From assembly GCA_025331445.1 (NCBI GenBank), contig JAIWNE010000007.1, positions 310,001-374,000 of the forward strand: a stretch of DNA of 64,000 nt, read 5' to 3'. The translations under genes and the position numbers were made by a program. This document shows, in pieces, positions 10,950 to 24,159 of this stretch. Source of the DNA: Blakeslea trispora (Eukaryota > Mucoromycota > Mucoromycetes > Mucorales > Choanephoraceae). Positions within the stretch are counted from its first letter, which is position 1; each line of letters begins with the position of its first letter. The notes below the pieces were generated by a model. The model was not told the origin of the DNA. It worked only from the letters and a program-made list of their open reading frames with translations, and made no database searches.

Positions 10950-12096
10950 AAATGGATAAAGAAAACAGAAGAAAAAAGGCGAAAAACGAAGCCTTTTTAT
11001 ATCTTTTTGACAGCACTCAATCACATGTTAGACTGGACTGCTGAAATTTACCTGCCGATTCTTTGGGACTGGCTTTTTATTGTTTTCCCACACCTTGACT
11101 TCTTTTCTTGTCACATGTATACCTTGCAAACAGAAATGGAGGGGAGAAGAGATCAAGAGCAAGAAAAAGAAGAGTCAAGAAAGCAAAGAAGCAAACTGAA
11201 TTCCTGTTCTTTATCTCATTGACTTATGATCTCCTTCTAAAAAAACATTGATCATCATGACACTTGTCCAACCATCAAGTTTGCTGGCCAGTGCGTATAA
11301 ACCCCGTCTTCACCTATTTTCCTCTTCATTTTAACTTGGTTTTTGATTTATTCAATAAAAAGAATACACTTTCCTTTACCACACGTGCATTGGGCATTTC
11401 CTACTTTTTGTTTCAGAGAGCACCTATTCGGATCGCTGTTTTGATGAATGCCAATGTTTTTTACATAAGCTAAATAATATTCTGTTGTAGTCGATCTGTC
11501 TTTATAAGTTTTTTCTTTTACAGTTGGTGACAAGAGTCAGTTGTGCGCTAAACAAGAAAGATAGTGTGCTGACAGGCATACGTTGGAACTTAGTTTGTAA
11601 TCCTGAAGGTTTTATGTATCCTCGCTTGACACTGTTATTTGAAGTAAAAAAAAAGACTCAAAATTCTCAACAACGATCTTTAGTAGCACTGCAAGGGTCA
11701 ATACGCATGGTTAAATCAAGTAGATAGAGAGAGTGCATTGAGTCAGTCAACTCGATTGAGTGCTTAAGGAAAGATGTTCTAACTTTTTTAGCTAGTGCTT
11801 ATAAGCATATCATAACATGATATAAAATAGTATAAATTAGGCATTGAAGTTACCCTCACATTCATAGGAGAAAGACGCTCTTGAAGCATAGCCTTCCTAA
11901 GAGTACATATTCAAATTAAATTGAATAGTTTGACATTATGGAGAGTTACATACGGTCTTGTTTTCTTGCTTGTTCTTTGTCAACATTTCAAGAAGACAAA
12001 AGCTCTTTACATTTTTGCGTAACCTTTAATGCAGGAAGTTTTTTTTTTGTGCTTACAATACTATAAAGCAGTTTTAACCGAATAATGACGTGCATA

Positions 12097-12237
12097 CAGT
12101 AGTTGCTATATTTAAGGGCGCTTTCTATATAAGGTTGAGTTTCTGAAAAGTATTTATCAACACAAGCTCTAAAACCAATTTTATTTAAGGGTAAGGTTTT
12201 CAAGATTTCTGGCTGCACTTAAATAAAGCGATTACTG
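12097..12237. mobile_element. Pogo/Fot-like MITE, 141 bp, TA-flanked, degenerate
   Basis: The ends CAGTAGTTGC and GCGATTACTG are imperfect inverted repeats flanked by TA on both sides. The interior matches the MITE at 44713-44885 (TATCAACACAAGCTCTAAAA against TATCAATACAAGCTCTAAAA). It carries no coding sequence. Non-autonomous Tc1/mariner/pogo-type element by its TA target and CAGTAG end. Confidence 0.75.
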
Positions 12238-13199
12238 TAGTATTAACCTGTTGAAAGAGATTTATAAAGCCATAAAAAAAGGAACTCAGAGGAACCAAAG
12301 AAGAAACATAGCAAGCAGACGATTAGAAAAAAAAGGCAATCAAGAAAAGCCTATAGCAACCAAGTAGTGAGAAGGAAATCATAAAAAGTAATCTGGTAGG
12401 TCATCTTTACATTATTTATTACCTTCATTAATGAAAAAAAAAACAACTTAAGCATCCACTAAGAGTGAAAGGAGTATAGCAAAAATATCAAAGCCTCTCA
12501 TTTCCTTTTTTTTTTGCCTACAAGAGGTACTTTACTTAACGAATGCCCTTTTTATAAAAGCAGTACTTGCCAAGAGCAAAGACCATATTATCCTCTGATT
12601 ATCAATGGCTGTTATCATATGTTATTGTATTTGACAATTTTAACTATCATAGATCGAACCCGCTTGTGATACATGTATCGATCTTTCTGTTTTTGCAGTT
12701 AGGTTTTCTTGAACATAATCAGTTATCGTTATCTGAAGCAATTAGATAGTAGAAAAAAAAAGGGGACAGTGACAACAATGAATTCATATAAAGATTTTAA
12801 TGCGAGCACTCAACCACTATTTGTAGAGCTTGGCAGTCAAATCCTGAGGTAGTGTTACCATTATTGCTTGCTATTAAACATGTTTTACTCAAGTTCGACA
12901 GTGATGACACTGGCAATGCTTTACGATTTAACGAATTAGGCGGTGTGGGTAAGAGGATGATTTTCACGAAAAAGAAAAGAGCAAAAATATTCTCGCTCTT
13001 CTTTAGTAATCAAATAGGTCTCAACTATGATTGATTGGCTTTTTATGGTTGCATGACAGTTGATTATTTGGATAGGCCAAAGGATTATGTACTGCAAGCT
13101 GAGTTTTTATTTTATTTTCTGACCTTGTGCAATCTTCTTACAGTAGATCTCTCTTTCTGTGTGTGTGTGTGCTTTTTTTTTCTGTAGTTGCTTTACTTG

Positions 13200-16043
13200 A
13201 TGTTCTCGCCTTCATCTCAAAAGTCTTATACTTCATCTATTGAATCAACCAGTAGCTCAACTGCTGCCACTAATATGTTGGCCCTGTGGCCTAAAAAGAC
13301 AGAAAAAGTGACTTGGACTCCTTATTTACGAGAATATATTTCAAATGGATATGCTGAGCACCCAGACTTGTATACAGATGACTTTCGTGTTCTCGATGAG
13401 CTACGGAATGACTGTATTTATATGGAAGTGAGCGAGAAAGCACTTGGTCGATATATCAAGTAAATAAATATTAGCAAAAAAAGAAAGAAAGATAAAAGTC
13501 TTTGACTTGTTTTTCATTTAGATATTATGCTCAACTTGTATTCATAAGTGCCAAATTTCCTATTGATGTTTGTATCTTATTTTCGGGACTCATCGAATAT
13601 AAACTAACCTAATTTAAATAATACAATAAAAAAAAACAAAAGGTTGGTGTTGAGTTTCCCTGGTATTTATCATGCGCTGGAGAATCACCTCGAATAGGTA
13701 AACACATACACATACACACAGAGAGATCCTTTCTTACTTATTCAAGAACTATTGTCATAGTATCTCATAGAAACATGAACTATGAAAAGGCTTGTATACT
13801 CTATTCAATTGGTGCAATTTATAGTCAATTGGGTATAGCAGAGAATCGATCGAATACAGAAGGCATTAAGCGAGCATGTAGTTATTTTCAAGTAAAGTCT
13901 GATTTCTCTCTCTCTCTCATTAACGCATAAACATCCTACTCATTCTCATTTTAATTGTTAGCATGCTGCTGGTTGTTTTCAACATTTGCTTGATCAAGTT
14001 GTGCCTGAAATGAGAATAGGCCCAACTGTGGATTTATCAACCTATGCTTTACAGACATTGATCAATCTGATGCTTGCACAGGCACAGGAGTGTGTTTGGC
14101 AAAAAGCAGCGATGGATCAGCTAAGAGATGGGACCATTGCTCGATTGGCTCTTCAGATTGCTAGTTTTTATGAAGCAGCCTATGAATTCGCTTCCAACTC
14201 GGCCATTCAGACTGTCTACAGCAAATCATGGATTGTTCATATGCAGATTAAGGCACTTCATTTTGAAGCAGCCGCACAGTTCCGTAAATCCTGTGAGTGT
14301 ATCTCACAAGATAAATATGGCCAAGAAGTGGCTCGGCTTCAACTCTCTTCCGATTGTGTTCGACGTGCTTCCGATCTTGCTAAATCCAGTCAATATACAA
14401 AGATGCAAGGATCAGCTGCTGTCATGAACGATCTGAAATCCCTACAGCAAATCATCAGTACCAACCTGGCCCGAGCAGAAAAAGATAATGATCTAATCTA
14501 TCTTGAGACAATACCCTCACCTTCTTCTTTACCTACCATCCTCAAGACACAGATGGTCAAAGCCATTGCTCCTCCTGAAATCTCTGATCCTGTTTCATTA
14601 ATGATGCAGACTGAGAAACCAGACTTGCCTCATCCTGTGATTGGATTGCCTCTGTTTCAGAAACTGGTTCCTTTTGCTGTGCATCAGGCTGCTAGTGTTT
14701 ATGTGGATCGAAAAGAAAGAGTAGTCAAAGAAGACATTATATCCAAATTAGAAGAATTAACAGGCGTATACCATAGGTAAAGAAGGAAGAGCAACTATAG
14801 AGTTTGGGCAAATGATTTATCTTTTGTTTCATATAGCACTATTGAATCATTGGGATTACCTGCCTTATTGGCTACCATGGACACAAAGAAGGGCTTGCCT
14901 GATTCTGTTTCAAGACAGGCAGCTGAAGTGAGAAGTGGCGGAGGATCACAATCGCTTTACGCTATGTGGGAACAAGTACAAAAGGCATCTTCAAGCAATG
15001 CCGAGATTTTAGAAGAAGCATTCAATCTATTAGATGAGGAACATGAATTAGATGAAACAATGCGAGCTAAATATGGTGACAGTAAGTATAAATGTGTATC
15101 GACAAAGTGAACTCTAATGACCATTTCTTTTCTAAAAAAAAACCAGATTGGAGACGACCTGAATCTCACTTGTTAACACGACAATTAGCAGCACAAGGAC
15201 AGAAACATCGACAGACACTTTTGTCTGCTCAAAAAGCCGATTTGGTGGTTCGCTCCAAACTAGACACATGGGCCAATATCATTGATGTATTGACACTGAA
15301 TGAAAAAGAACTAGAGAATTCCATTCCATCTACTGACGAAGATATAGGAGAGCCAGCCTATGGCACTCAAAACCATATGTCGATCATGGGACGATATGTA
15401 GAAGAGATGAACAAGAGTATTCGTGCTCGAAAAGATCTGATAGAACAAGCCAAGAAGACATCCAATGCAGATGATATCTCTGCTGCCTTGCTCAAAAAAG
15501 CAGCTGAATTGACTTCCAAATCGCCTATTGTCAAGATTGAACCTGCTCAATTTGAAGACATGTTCATAGAGGAATTGAGAAAATACGACCCGTTTATCAT
15601 GGCAGTCGATCAACAGGACGAGCAACAGACGATTGCCCTGAGACACATCAATGAAGCGTATCGTTCTTACCAATCCAAACGGAATGACCCTACTCTCCAT
15701 GGAGTCCAATCTAAGCGAGATAAGGCCTTACAGAACCTGACTCAAGCTTATCACAAGTTTAAGGAAATCAAGACAAATCTGTCTGAAGGGCTCAAGTTTT
15801 ATGGGGAACACGCAAAAGGACTCACTCAGTTATGTGATACATGTAAAGACTATGCTGCTCGAAGACGGGCTGAATCAGACCAAATGATAAGGTGAGAAAT
15901 TCATACTTGTATACAAATATATATAAGCAGAAAGAGTGCAGGCATTCCTTCTTATTTATTTACTCGTTTGATTTGTTAGGAATCTGACTATGGGCATCAA
16001 TAACATGTCTATCAGTATGCCAGAGAGCCCATCTCGCTGGTAA
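13200..16043 (+). CDS. RIM20: BRO1-domain protein, RIM20/PalA-like
   Basis: Predicted ESCRT-associated scaffold; in ascomycetes the PalA/Rim20 branch binds ESCRT-III and the pH-response factor PacC/Rim101 on endosomes. Exons 13200-13459, 13522-13567, 13643-13697, 13761-13891, 13962-14776, 14837-15081, 15147-15891, 15980-16043 give 786 residues, close to PalA (about 800). The BRO1 domain spans about residues 26-400, with [26 protein letters not shown] and [16 protein letters not shown] coiled ALIX V-type region follows. The protein stops soon after it, without the long Pro-rich tail of Bro1/ALIX, which favours RIM20 over BRO1. The start is the first ATG after a pyrimidine-rich region; a second ATG at 13275 sits where PalA proteins begin, so the first 25 residues are doubtful. 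Convergent with TFA1, 59 bp apart. Confidence 0.82.
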
Positions 16044-16102
16044 TAACAACAACATCATTAAATAAATAAACCAAAAGGAAAAGATCAACAAGTACCTCTT
16101 TT

Positions 16103-17585
16103 CTAATTGTTTTGCCATCGTTCCCATGCTTCGTAATATGCCTATTCATACAACATAAGCTAAAGCACTGCAATGGATGCATTCTCGAATGCGTTACCTT
16201 GTATTCATCTGTTGTCATGTTTCTTTGGTCTTCTTCTTGTACTTCATTCAGGGGAATCATTTTGCCGTTAACTATCATCACAATAAAGAATTGAGCTCAA
16301 GCATAATCAAAAACAGCCCCTAATAAGTTTTTTCTTCTTTTTACCAGACACAAGAGGAATATCCTCATCTTCTTCAAACTCTTCAACATCACTCTGGTGA
16401 TTTGTTTCCTCAAATGTTTCAACAGGTTCATTGAACTCAGTGGTTGTTTCTTCTTCCACGGAATTATCATTATTGTAACTGAGGCTTTCATAATATTTGG
16501 CATAATCTAGCATTTGATATCAGCCTATTGTTCCTTTAACACACACAAAACGACTTACAATCTTCTGTATCAGCATCCATCTCCATCGGCCTAATTTCCT
16601 CAAAGGCGTCTTCTTCTTCATGATCTTCTGTCGTATGAGCTGTGTCGCCCATGTTCACTAGACTTGTACCAGAAATAGTGGATTGCTGATGCCAGACAGG
16701 CAATGCATTTTGCTGTCTCTTTTGTTCTGCTTCTTCCATCTTGGCTCGTCTAGCTGCCTCATTGTCCATCTGTAGATCGACAATAATATCACCTTGTCCT
16801 GCACCTGTATCTTGGGCAACAGCCAATTCAAAGTCATCTCGGCTGCCACCATTGGCTCGACTGCCAGGAGCGTGTTTGTAGATATAGGTAGAGGGAATTA
16901 CGATAGAGTCTGTCTGCTTCAGTAGAGTAATGATGGGCTGCGATTGTTCTCGAAGACGAGTCAAGGTTTGCTGACTACCCTTGACGTTTTCTGCATTATC
17001 GTTTTCTACCAAAATATGTTCACACTGATCACAATGAAACAGTTGATCTGTCATGTCCACGAGTGAAAGAACATCTAAAGGTGAGAACTGCTTCTCACAA
17101 TTCTGACAGACATAGCCCTTATTTTCTGATTCAGTTCTAAGCTTATCTCTAACAATCGTCTGCATCTTGTACATCTTCCACTTGACGACATCAACAAACT
17201 CTTTGTAGTCAATATAATAATAGGTTTTTGGCACCATGCGTTGATCTTGCTTTCGAGGTTCCATACGATTAGCCCTTTTTTATACTGTAGATCAGTTTGC
17301 ATTTTCATGATTTCATAGAGAAAACTTACATCTTAATCAAACGATCCTCTTTCAGCTTGCCACAAATACGATGAATGTCGCGAGGTGTCATTTTTAGACT
17401 ATAGACTAGATCTTCTTCTTTTACACTAACGATATTGTCGTCAATCTATTGTCATCATGTTGTGTTTTTCTTATTTACCCATTACTGTTGGGCGTTGCTC
17501 CATTTAAGGCATCTATAATGGCAATATATTTGGGTTCATAAAATGCTCTTGCTATTCTAGCTACAAGCGTCTTTAACACATCCAT
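16103..17585 (-). CDS. TFA1: Transcription initiation factor TFIIE subunit alpha
   Basis: Large subunit of general factor TFIIE, which recruits TFIIH to the RNA polymerase II pre-initiation complex in the nucleus. Reverse-strand exons 17585-17479, 17425-17330, 17274-16559, 16506-16345, 16271-16198, 16141-16103 give 397 residues. The N-terminus is the winged-helix domain (KTLVARIARAFYEPKYIAII, then VKEEDLVYSLKM and ICGKLKEDRLIK). The zinc ribbon is CQNC (Cys124, Cys127) with CDQC (Cys149, Cys152). The C-terminus has acidic stretches and the conserved end VNGKMIPLNEVQEEDQ followed by AYYEAWERW. The second intron boundary was chosen so that the human-like VKEEDL stays in frame; an upstream AG would give a stop. 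Confidence 0.93.
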
Positions 17586-19346
17586 CGAAAAAAAAAAATT
17601 AAGAGTGTGAGACAGAATATGGTCTGTCCAGTTGACTTTGCTTTCGAATTTTAAACCCGAGTGAACTAGATTTTAGGCTGCTTTCTTTGATTTTACTTAA
17701 ACAACCTTGATCTTATATCGATAGGTAGAATGTGATAGAGTTGCTTTGTATCTGGCTAACATCATAGTAGAATAAAAGATGTCTATCGTTTGTATTCAAA
17801 TATCAGTGACAGTCAAGACTATGAGGTGAATGTATTGAATTCAGATGTATCTGCTAATTGATACACTTTCACTTACATACTTACTACTGCTTGCTTCTTG
17901 AAGAAAAGTAATTGTTTGATCACAAAAAAAATACGTGTCAAAAGGCAATGCAGCTTCTTTTTACAGTGACAAATACTTTCTATCTTGAAGATGGAACAAA
18001 CCCTTTTTGATAAGCATAATGAACGATTTTGTGATCCCCTGGAAGGCGTCTTAACAGAAATTACAGACCCAAACATGATATTTTTGACAATAACTAGTTG
18101 GCATAAGATTAGCTTTAAGAGGTATAGAAACTGCTCATCTTATTGAGTTTTTTGAATAAGTCCCTTGGTGTTATGGATGAGGATGAATCTTTAAAAGTTA
18201 GTTATTCAGTGATGAATAATGCTAGTATCCAAAGCCGAAACCAATGATTCGAACATTAGAAACTATAGAGCAACATGTCTTTCTCCCTTCATCACCTAAG
18301 TTAAATTAAACAGTTCAAGATCTTAGTGAAACAGAAGAAATGAAGCACCATAGTTTGATGAAAGAAGAGACATTATCTTCTAGAATGGGTGAGGCATGTA
18401 ATGATGTTCATTTCAGTGATATTTTTGGCTTATGCCTTCATTTTAAACATCAAATTGTAAATCGCTTTGAACAAACTCCATTAACTTTAACTACCGATCA
18501 ACTGAACTAGAATATGATACAATTCTATTAGTTAAAGTATGGTTAAGCACTATGAATTGAAATCTATCAGCATCTCTTCCTTTTGTAATCGACAATATCT
18601 ACATTTTTTACTTTGGTATTGTACAGCAGAAGAAGATAAGTAGGGCCAGCAAAAAGATTGGCGACAACAATATTGAAAACGGTATGCTTTCTTTTTTGTC
18701 CAGCATATCTTTTTAAGCTATAACGTCGAGCAGGGCTGTTGTAAGAGTTCTTTCTGCCTCCACAAAGCACTCAAATTGCATTACACGCTTGAGAATTTCA
18801 AACCGTGTTTATTTAATTGGCCAATGTGTGTGCTTGCCAGAACCAAAATTTCCTACTTCTCAGATATCTTTTTAGCTCTTGAATGGATGACTTGTCCCGT
18901 TTTTAAGAAGAGAATGATTATTTACTTTGATCAATGCAGATAAGTGCTAAAAATCACGATGAAATACATGCCTTTTTTCCAAGCTATTTTTCTTTTGCAT
19001 ATCATATCGATTAGAAGAAGTGTTGCATGTGTTGATCTAAGCAATCATTAACAAATGGCTCACAATCTGCTAATCAGCTTTGTTACCATTGTATGTGATG
19101 TATTCGTTTTTTTGATAACCAGAAAAAACAAAAAGAGGAAAAAGAATACTTTTCTTTGCCTTTATAAAGCATTTTGACCACATTACTGATCAATTGTCTT
19201 CATTGGCTAAAAATAGTCTGTTTGTTTATTCTTGATTTCAACTTATGTCCCAATAATTTCCGGAAAAAGTGTATTTATTTTCTTGGAGTCAGCGCGTTTA
19301 TTTGTTTTTTTTCTTACCTGTCTTTTTTTTTTTCTATCAATTCAAT
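17586..19346. other. Gene-free 1.76 kb stretch
   Basis: Lies between the starts of TFIIE-alpha (leftward) and the caprin-like gene (rightward), so it must hold both promoters. Around 17990-18130 the plus strand has a protein-like stretch broken by stops, perhaps a decayed coding fragment. Nothing else recognised. Confidence 0.5.
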
Positions 19347-20890
19347 ATGGCTCCTCAAACAACTCAACAAAAAAACAGATCGGCAGTGAGACGTGCCTTA
19401 AGAACCGAGATCGAGAGTGTCAGAGAGAAAGTGGTAAACTATCTTGCTTGTTGTGTTTTGGCGCGTCAAGTACCAATGACTCATCTTTTGTGCTTATTAG
19501 CGTGCAGCCTATATTTTAGAAACCAGAAGAAAAGAAGGAGAGGAACTGACCGAGGAAGAATTGGAAATCATCAAAGAACGTCCTGTCAATATGAGAGTGA
19601 ATGAAGCCTTGGAAGAAATGTATTTACGTCGCTCTTCTCAAGTAAAGTATATAGATATATATTGAACATGAATGGCATGTTATCTAACTTTTTTGAGTGT
19701 GCTTAAAGTCAGTAGAGAAAAACAAGACTTTACAAGAAGAAGAGATTTGGTCATTGATGCATTTCTTTTATCTTGTACGACTTGCTCAACAAGGCTTCTT
19801 TTCCTTGATTTCAACCATTTCCCCTGCTATAGAACCTCAAGCACTCACTTACTTGGCTGATAAAATGGTGGGCCATTCTTTGCATGCCAGTAGAGCAACA
19901 GATGAACAGACAAGGAAATCAAACAAGGCTCAAGTTCGAGCCATCATTCGTAGTCTGCATGATCAAACGGATGAGCCAGTGGCCGAAGGATTTAGAACAA
20001 CTTACAAGCAAGTTATGCAATTGATTCATGGGTTAATCGATCAAAGCTTAGGTGAACAGAGCAGAAACAAGAAGGCAGCAGCCTCAGACAAAAAGGAAGC
20101 AGAAAAAAAAGAAGAAGAAGAAGAGGAAGAACAACAAACGAGTAGAGAACAGGAAAAAGAAAAACCCTCATCCAAGCAACCTCCTATAGCTACCATCCCA
20201 CCTATTTGGGTTGTGATGCCTTATTCAAGCATGATGGATGGAGCTACCTTTGCCATGCCCGGAGCTGTTCCTTCATTACCTTATCCCAGCACTTTATTAC
20301 CTACCCATATACTACCTAGGCAAGCTTTTCCTTTCATGTCTCCTCCAGAAGAATCCAAGAAACGCTCTAATAAGAAAAAGAATAAAAAAAATAAAAACAA
20401 CAGTTCAACTGCAACTCCTGTTGGAGAAGAAGAGCCTGTGAAGAAATCAAAGAGTCCTGCGGAAGAGCCTGTGAAAGAAGAACCTTCAGAGAACCCAAAA
20501 GAACCTATCGTTGATCAGACAACAAAGGTCGAACAAGATGAACAGTTTGAGAATATTGATGATGACAACGACGAGCGTTTTGCTGACCCCGAAACAAGTG
20601 ACGATGAAGTACGAGAGGATGAAGAAGAAGAAGACGAGGATGATGATGGAGAACTAACGATGGATCCAAATGAACATAAGCCTGAAGAAGAAGAAGAAGA
20701 AACAAACGAAAAAAATGACTGGGGTGAAGTTTCGCAGGATGAAGTGGTTGCTGGTAGCAAATGGCAATCTTTTGCTGCTGCTTCACGTGAAAACCCTGAA
20801 GAATCCAATTCACGCAACAACAATACTCGACACTCACCACGCAAACAAAACCGTAGTTACAACAACAAAAGTAAAAATAATCGCTATTGA
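19347..20890 (+). CDS. Caprin HR1-like protein with acidic low-complexity tail
   Basis: Exons 19347-19433, 19501-19641 and 19709-20890 (all phase 0) give 469 residues. Residues 1 to about 200 form a helical, conserved-looking domain. Its motif order, GEELTEEELEIIKER, then LQEEEIWSLMHFFYLV, then TTYKQVMQLI, resembles the HR1/dimerisation region of animal caprin-1 (memory alignment, not a search). The rest is low complexity: Lys/Glu repeats, a Pro-rich hydrophobic patch (about 230-280), long Asp/Glu runs, and an Asn/Arg-rich end (NRSYNNKSKNNRY). Caprin-1 is an RNA-binding partner of G3BP in stress granules; a similar role here is only inference. If the resemblance fails, it is an unrecognised protein with a disordered charged tail. 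Confidence 0.6.
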
Positions 20891-21279
20891 TTAGCTCATT
20901 CCATGTACTAATGATGACAACAACAACCTTAAAAAGCTTGCTTAATTTTTCTTTAATAACACACACAATCATGATTTTCCCAAAAAAACAATAATAAAAG
21001 TCATATTGATGCTCTTATCACGTAATACCCTTGACCCGAAAAAAATTATGTTGGCTCTGTTTTTGTCAGTTCTCCGCCATTGAAAGGTTACATAAAGCAT
21101 GTTTCTACAGCTTAAATCCCCTCTGATTTTCTAAAGAAAAAAAATTGCAACTCTGACGACATTCTGTTGTAAATATCACTTCAAAAAACCCCTCTCACTA
21201 TCTTCATATAAATACTGTAGATCAAGATAAGAGACATTAATTTATCTTTTCTTTTTGCTTTTTAAAACTACTTGCAATA
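20891..21279 (+). promoter_or_regulatory. Catalase promoter with TATA box and two STRE-like sites
   Basis: Two CCCCT stress-response-element cores sit at 21118-21122 and 21189-21193. A TATA box TATAAAT sits at 21207-21213, 73 bp before the catalase ATG. STRE sites are bound by Msn2/4-type factors in yeast; such control is inferred here. Confidence 0.45.
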
Positions 21280-23695
21280 ATGAAGATTCATGTTTTAACT
21301 TCATGCGTCAGTCTACTTATGGCTGCGCAATATGTTACCAGTGATGGTTCTTGTGCTCTTACTGGCTCAAATGAGAAGAATCCATTGAATGCAAAGCAAG
21401 ACCAACTCAATCGATTTACCATCAATGATGCTGGTACTCAAGAAACAACTACCTTTGGTTTAAAGGTCAACAATTCAGACAGCTTGAAAGCAGGTCTTGA
21501 AGGCCCTACTCTATTGGAAGATTTCATGCTACGTGAAAAAACAACTCATTTTGGTAAAGCAAACATGCATTTTTTTTTTCTTTTTTTTTCGGGGGCTAAT
21601 ATCCATCTCTTTAGATCATGAAAGAATTCCAGAACGTGTTGTCCATGCCAGAGGTGTAGGTGTTCATGGTTATTTCGAATCTTATGATGATTACTCTGAT
21701 ATCACTGCCGCTAGCTTCTTAAATAAGAAGGGTAAGCAGACACCTGTCTTTGTTCGTTTCTCTACTGTTCTCGGTTCTCGTGGTTCAGCTGATACTGTAC
21801 GTGATGTTCGTGGTTTTGCTGTACGTTTCTATACGGACGAAGGTAACTTTGATCTGGTTGGTAATGATATCCCTTCTTTCTTTGTCAATGACGGCATCAA
21901 GTTTCTCGACTTGATTCATGCCGCCAAACCTCAGCCCGATAAGGAAGTACCTCAAGCAGCTACTGCGCACGAAACTGCTTATGATTTCTTTGCCGAGTTC
22001 CCTGAATCGATCCATACAGTCTTGTGGGCCCTTTCTGGTCGTGGTATTCCTCGTTCTTTAAGACAGATAGAAGGCTTTGGTGTCAACACCATGCGATTCA
22101 TCAATGAAAAGGGAGAAGCTCACTTTGTCAAGTTCATGTGGAAACCCAAACAAGGTCTTTCCAATCTTGCCTGGGATGAAGCTCAAAAGATTTCAGGTAA
22201 CGATCCAGACTTCCACCGCAATGATCTCTATACTGCTATCGAGAACGGGGACTATCCTGAATGGGAATGGGGTGTACAGCTAGTGAAGGAATCTGAAGCT
22301 GAAAAGTTCAATTTCTCTATTTTGGATGCTACCAAGATCATTCCTGAATCCTTGGTTCCATTCAAACCCATGGGTCGTCTTGTCTTGAACCGTAATCCAG
22401 ACAACTACTTTGCCGAAACTGAACAGGTTACTTTCCATCTCGGTCATATTGTTCGCGGTATTGGTTTTAGTAATGACCCACTTTTGCATTCACGTCTCTT
22501 CTCTTATATTGATACTCAAATCAATCGAATGAACAGTGTTAACTACATGCAATTGCCTATCAATCGTCCTATCGTACCTGTCCACAACAATCAACGTGAT
22601 GGCTTCATGCAATCTCAAATTCACAAAGGCAAAGTGGCTTATTCTCCTAATCGCCTGCAACAAGACACACCTTCTCTTGTCTCTCCTGAAGATGGTGGCT
22701 GGATTGATTATCCCGAGAAAATGAAAGACGCTACCAAGCTTCGTGGTCGTCCTGCCTCTTTCTTTGATTATTATAGCCAAGCTACTCTCTTTTACAACTC
22801 ATTGACTGAGCCTGAAAAACAAAATCTAGTAGATGCTGCTCGTTTCGAAATTGGCAAGTCTAAGGATCAAGATGTTCGTGAACGCATGGTCAACGTGCTC
22901 AACCATGTTGATAACAACCTTGCTCGTCGCGTTGCTCTCGGTCTCGGTATCTCTTTGCCAGAGAAGATCAAGGATAACCATAACCAAACCTCTATTGGCC
23001 TTTCCATTGAAAAGTATCCTAAGCCAGACAACATCAAGACTCGTACAGTAGCTATCTTGACAGCACCAGGCACAAACACAAAGGAAGCTAAGGCTATGTA
23101 CAGTTTCCTTCAATCTAAAGGGGCTTATCCTGAATACATTGGTATTCATCTTGGTAGTCAATACGGCTTGAATGTGACCAATACTTACCTCACAGCCAAC
23201 TCTGTCTTGTACGACGCTATCTATGTTCCTGGTGGTAATTTGTCCATCACCACAATGACTAGCAAGACATCTTTCTTCCCTGTAGACGAACCCAAGGTCT
23301 TTGTGATGGATGCTTTCCGTCATGCCAAGCCTATTGCTGCTAGTTCTGAAGGTATCAAATTATTGGAGTATGCTGGTATTGAACTTCCTGAAGGCAGCAG
23401 TGGTCTTCGCGAAAAGGAAGGTGTGATCATTGGTGATAACGAAAGTAGTCTTCAGCGTCCATTTGAAAAGGCCTTGAAACAACAAAGATTCTGGTCTCGT
23501 TTGCCTATTGATCCTCATGCTGTTTATAACCCCCTCTCTGCTGTTGAACAGGTCGCTTCTGCTGGTCAAGATATGCTCTCTCATTCTCTCAAGAAAGTGT
23601 CTACTATTCAGCAAGCTGCTTCTTACCTTGTCAAGACTCGATTCCAAGATGCTTTTGGTGTGATTCAAGAAGCAGTCCAAGCTATTCGTGAATAA
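21280..23695 (+). CDS. Large-subunit catalase, secreted form
   Basis: Breaks down hydrogen peroxide to water and oxygen with heme. Two exons, 21280-21553 and 21615-23695, give 784 residues, the large-subunit class (E. coli KatE is about 750). An N-terminal signal peptide (MKIHVLTSCVSLLMAAQYVT) predicts secretion or cell-wall location. The distal His102 lies in IPERVVHARG, the catalytic Asn in FFVNDGIKF, and the heme-ligand Tyr389 in RLFSYIDTQ. After residue about 600 comes the DJ-1/flavodoxin-like C-terminal domain (VAILTAPGTN, AIYVPGGNL) that marks this class. A T-rich intron separates the exons, and the splice joins HFG to DHERIPER without loss. Codon use is pyrimidine-ending and tidy, suggesting high expression. 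A stress-type promoter lies upstream. Confidence 0.96.
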
Positions 23696-24159
23696 ATCTG
23701 TTCCATTTTGTAAATACAGTTAAATTTCATAATAAACAAGAAAAATTTCCCAAAAATTCTAATTTCAAGCCCAATTCACTGTATCATTTAATATTTGTTT
23801 TTTGATTTAATTTTTTCTAATAATTTCCGAATAAAGTGTACGTAAAAAAAATAAACCAGTTGTTTCGAAAGAGCCTATATGATTGGCTCATGCATCAATG
23901 TTTGGCAATTACTCTTATCTTTGATATTTACTATCTCGATAACAAAATACTTGAAATTGTTTGCTATGTAGCTGTAAAAATCAAATGTTTCTTCTATATT
24001 GATCATTGTAGTCACCAGCTAAATTGATTTATGAGATGCTTGATTTCAACATCAAGTAAATTCCATTGCCAGAACAACAAAAAGTAAGGTGTGACAACAA
24101 ATCAATGCATAAACAATAACAATAGTTATAATAATAAAAAACCTCTTGAGCGTTACACT
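23696..24159. other. Intergenic, convergent 3' ends
   Basis: 464 bp between the ends of the catalase gene and the reverse-strand acidic-protein gene. AT-rich with AATAAA-type sequences near 23730. No gene seen. Confidence 0.6.

Larger units (their letters stand above)
10128..13199. other. Gene-free 3 kb stretch
   Basis: No convincing gene. It contains a doubled ~74-bp unit (10801-10949), a small MITE (12097-12237) and a short palindrome GGGCAC-CAA-GTGCCC at 10784-10798. Short frames here lack splice-consistent continuation. Non-coding 5' exons of the BRO1 gene could reach into its right end, since a TCTGTAG acceptor-like site precedes 13188. Confidence 0.55.

Noticed and set aside
12650..12690. 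GGGTTCGATC-like motif on the reverse strand suggesting a tRNA.
   Set aside because: The flanking bases do not pair as a T-stem and no cloverleaf fits.
18232..18275. TTCGAA-containing stem that looked like a tRNA T-arm.
   Set aside because: No matching D-arm, anticodon arm or acceptor stem could be found at the right distance.
20100..20720. Reverse-strand Ser/His/Leu-rich frames opposite the caprin-like gene.
   Set aside because: They are shadows of the Glu/Lys repeat coding on the plus strand.
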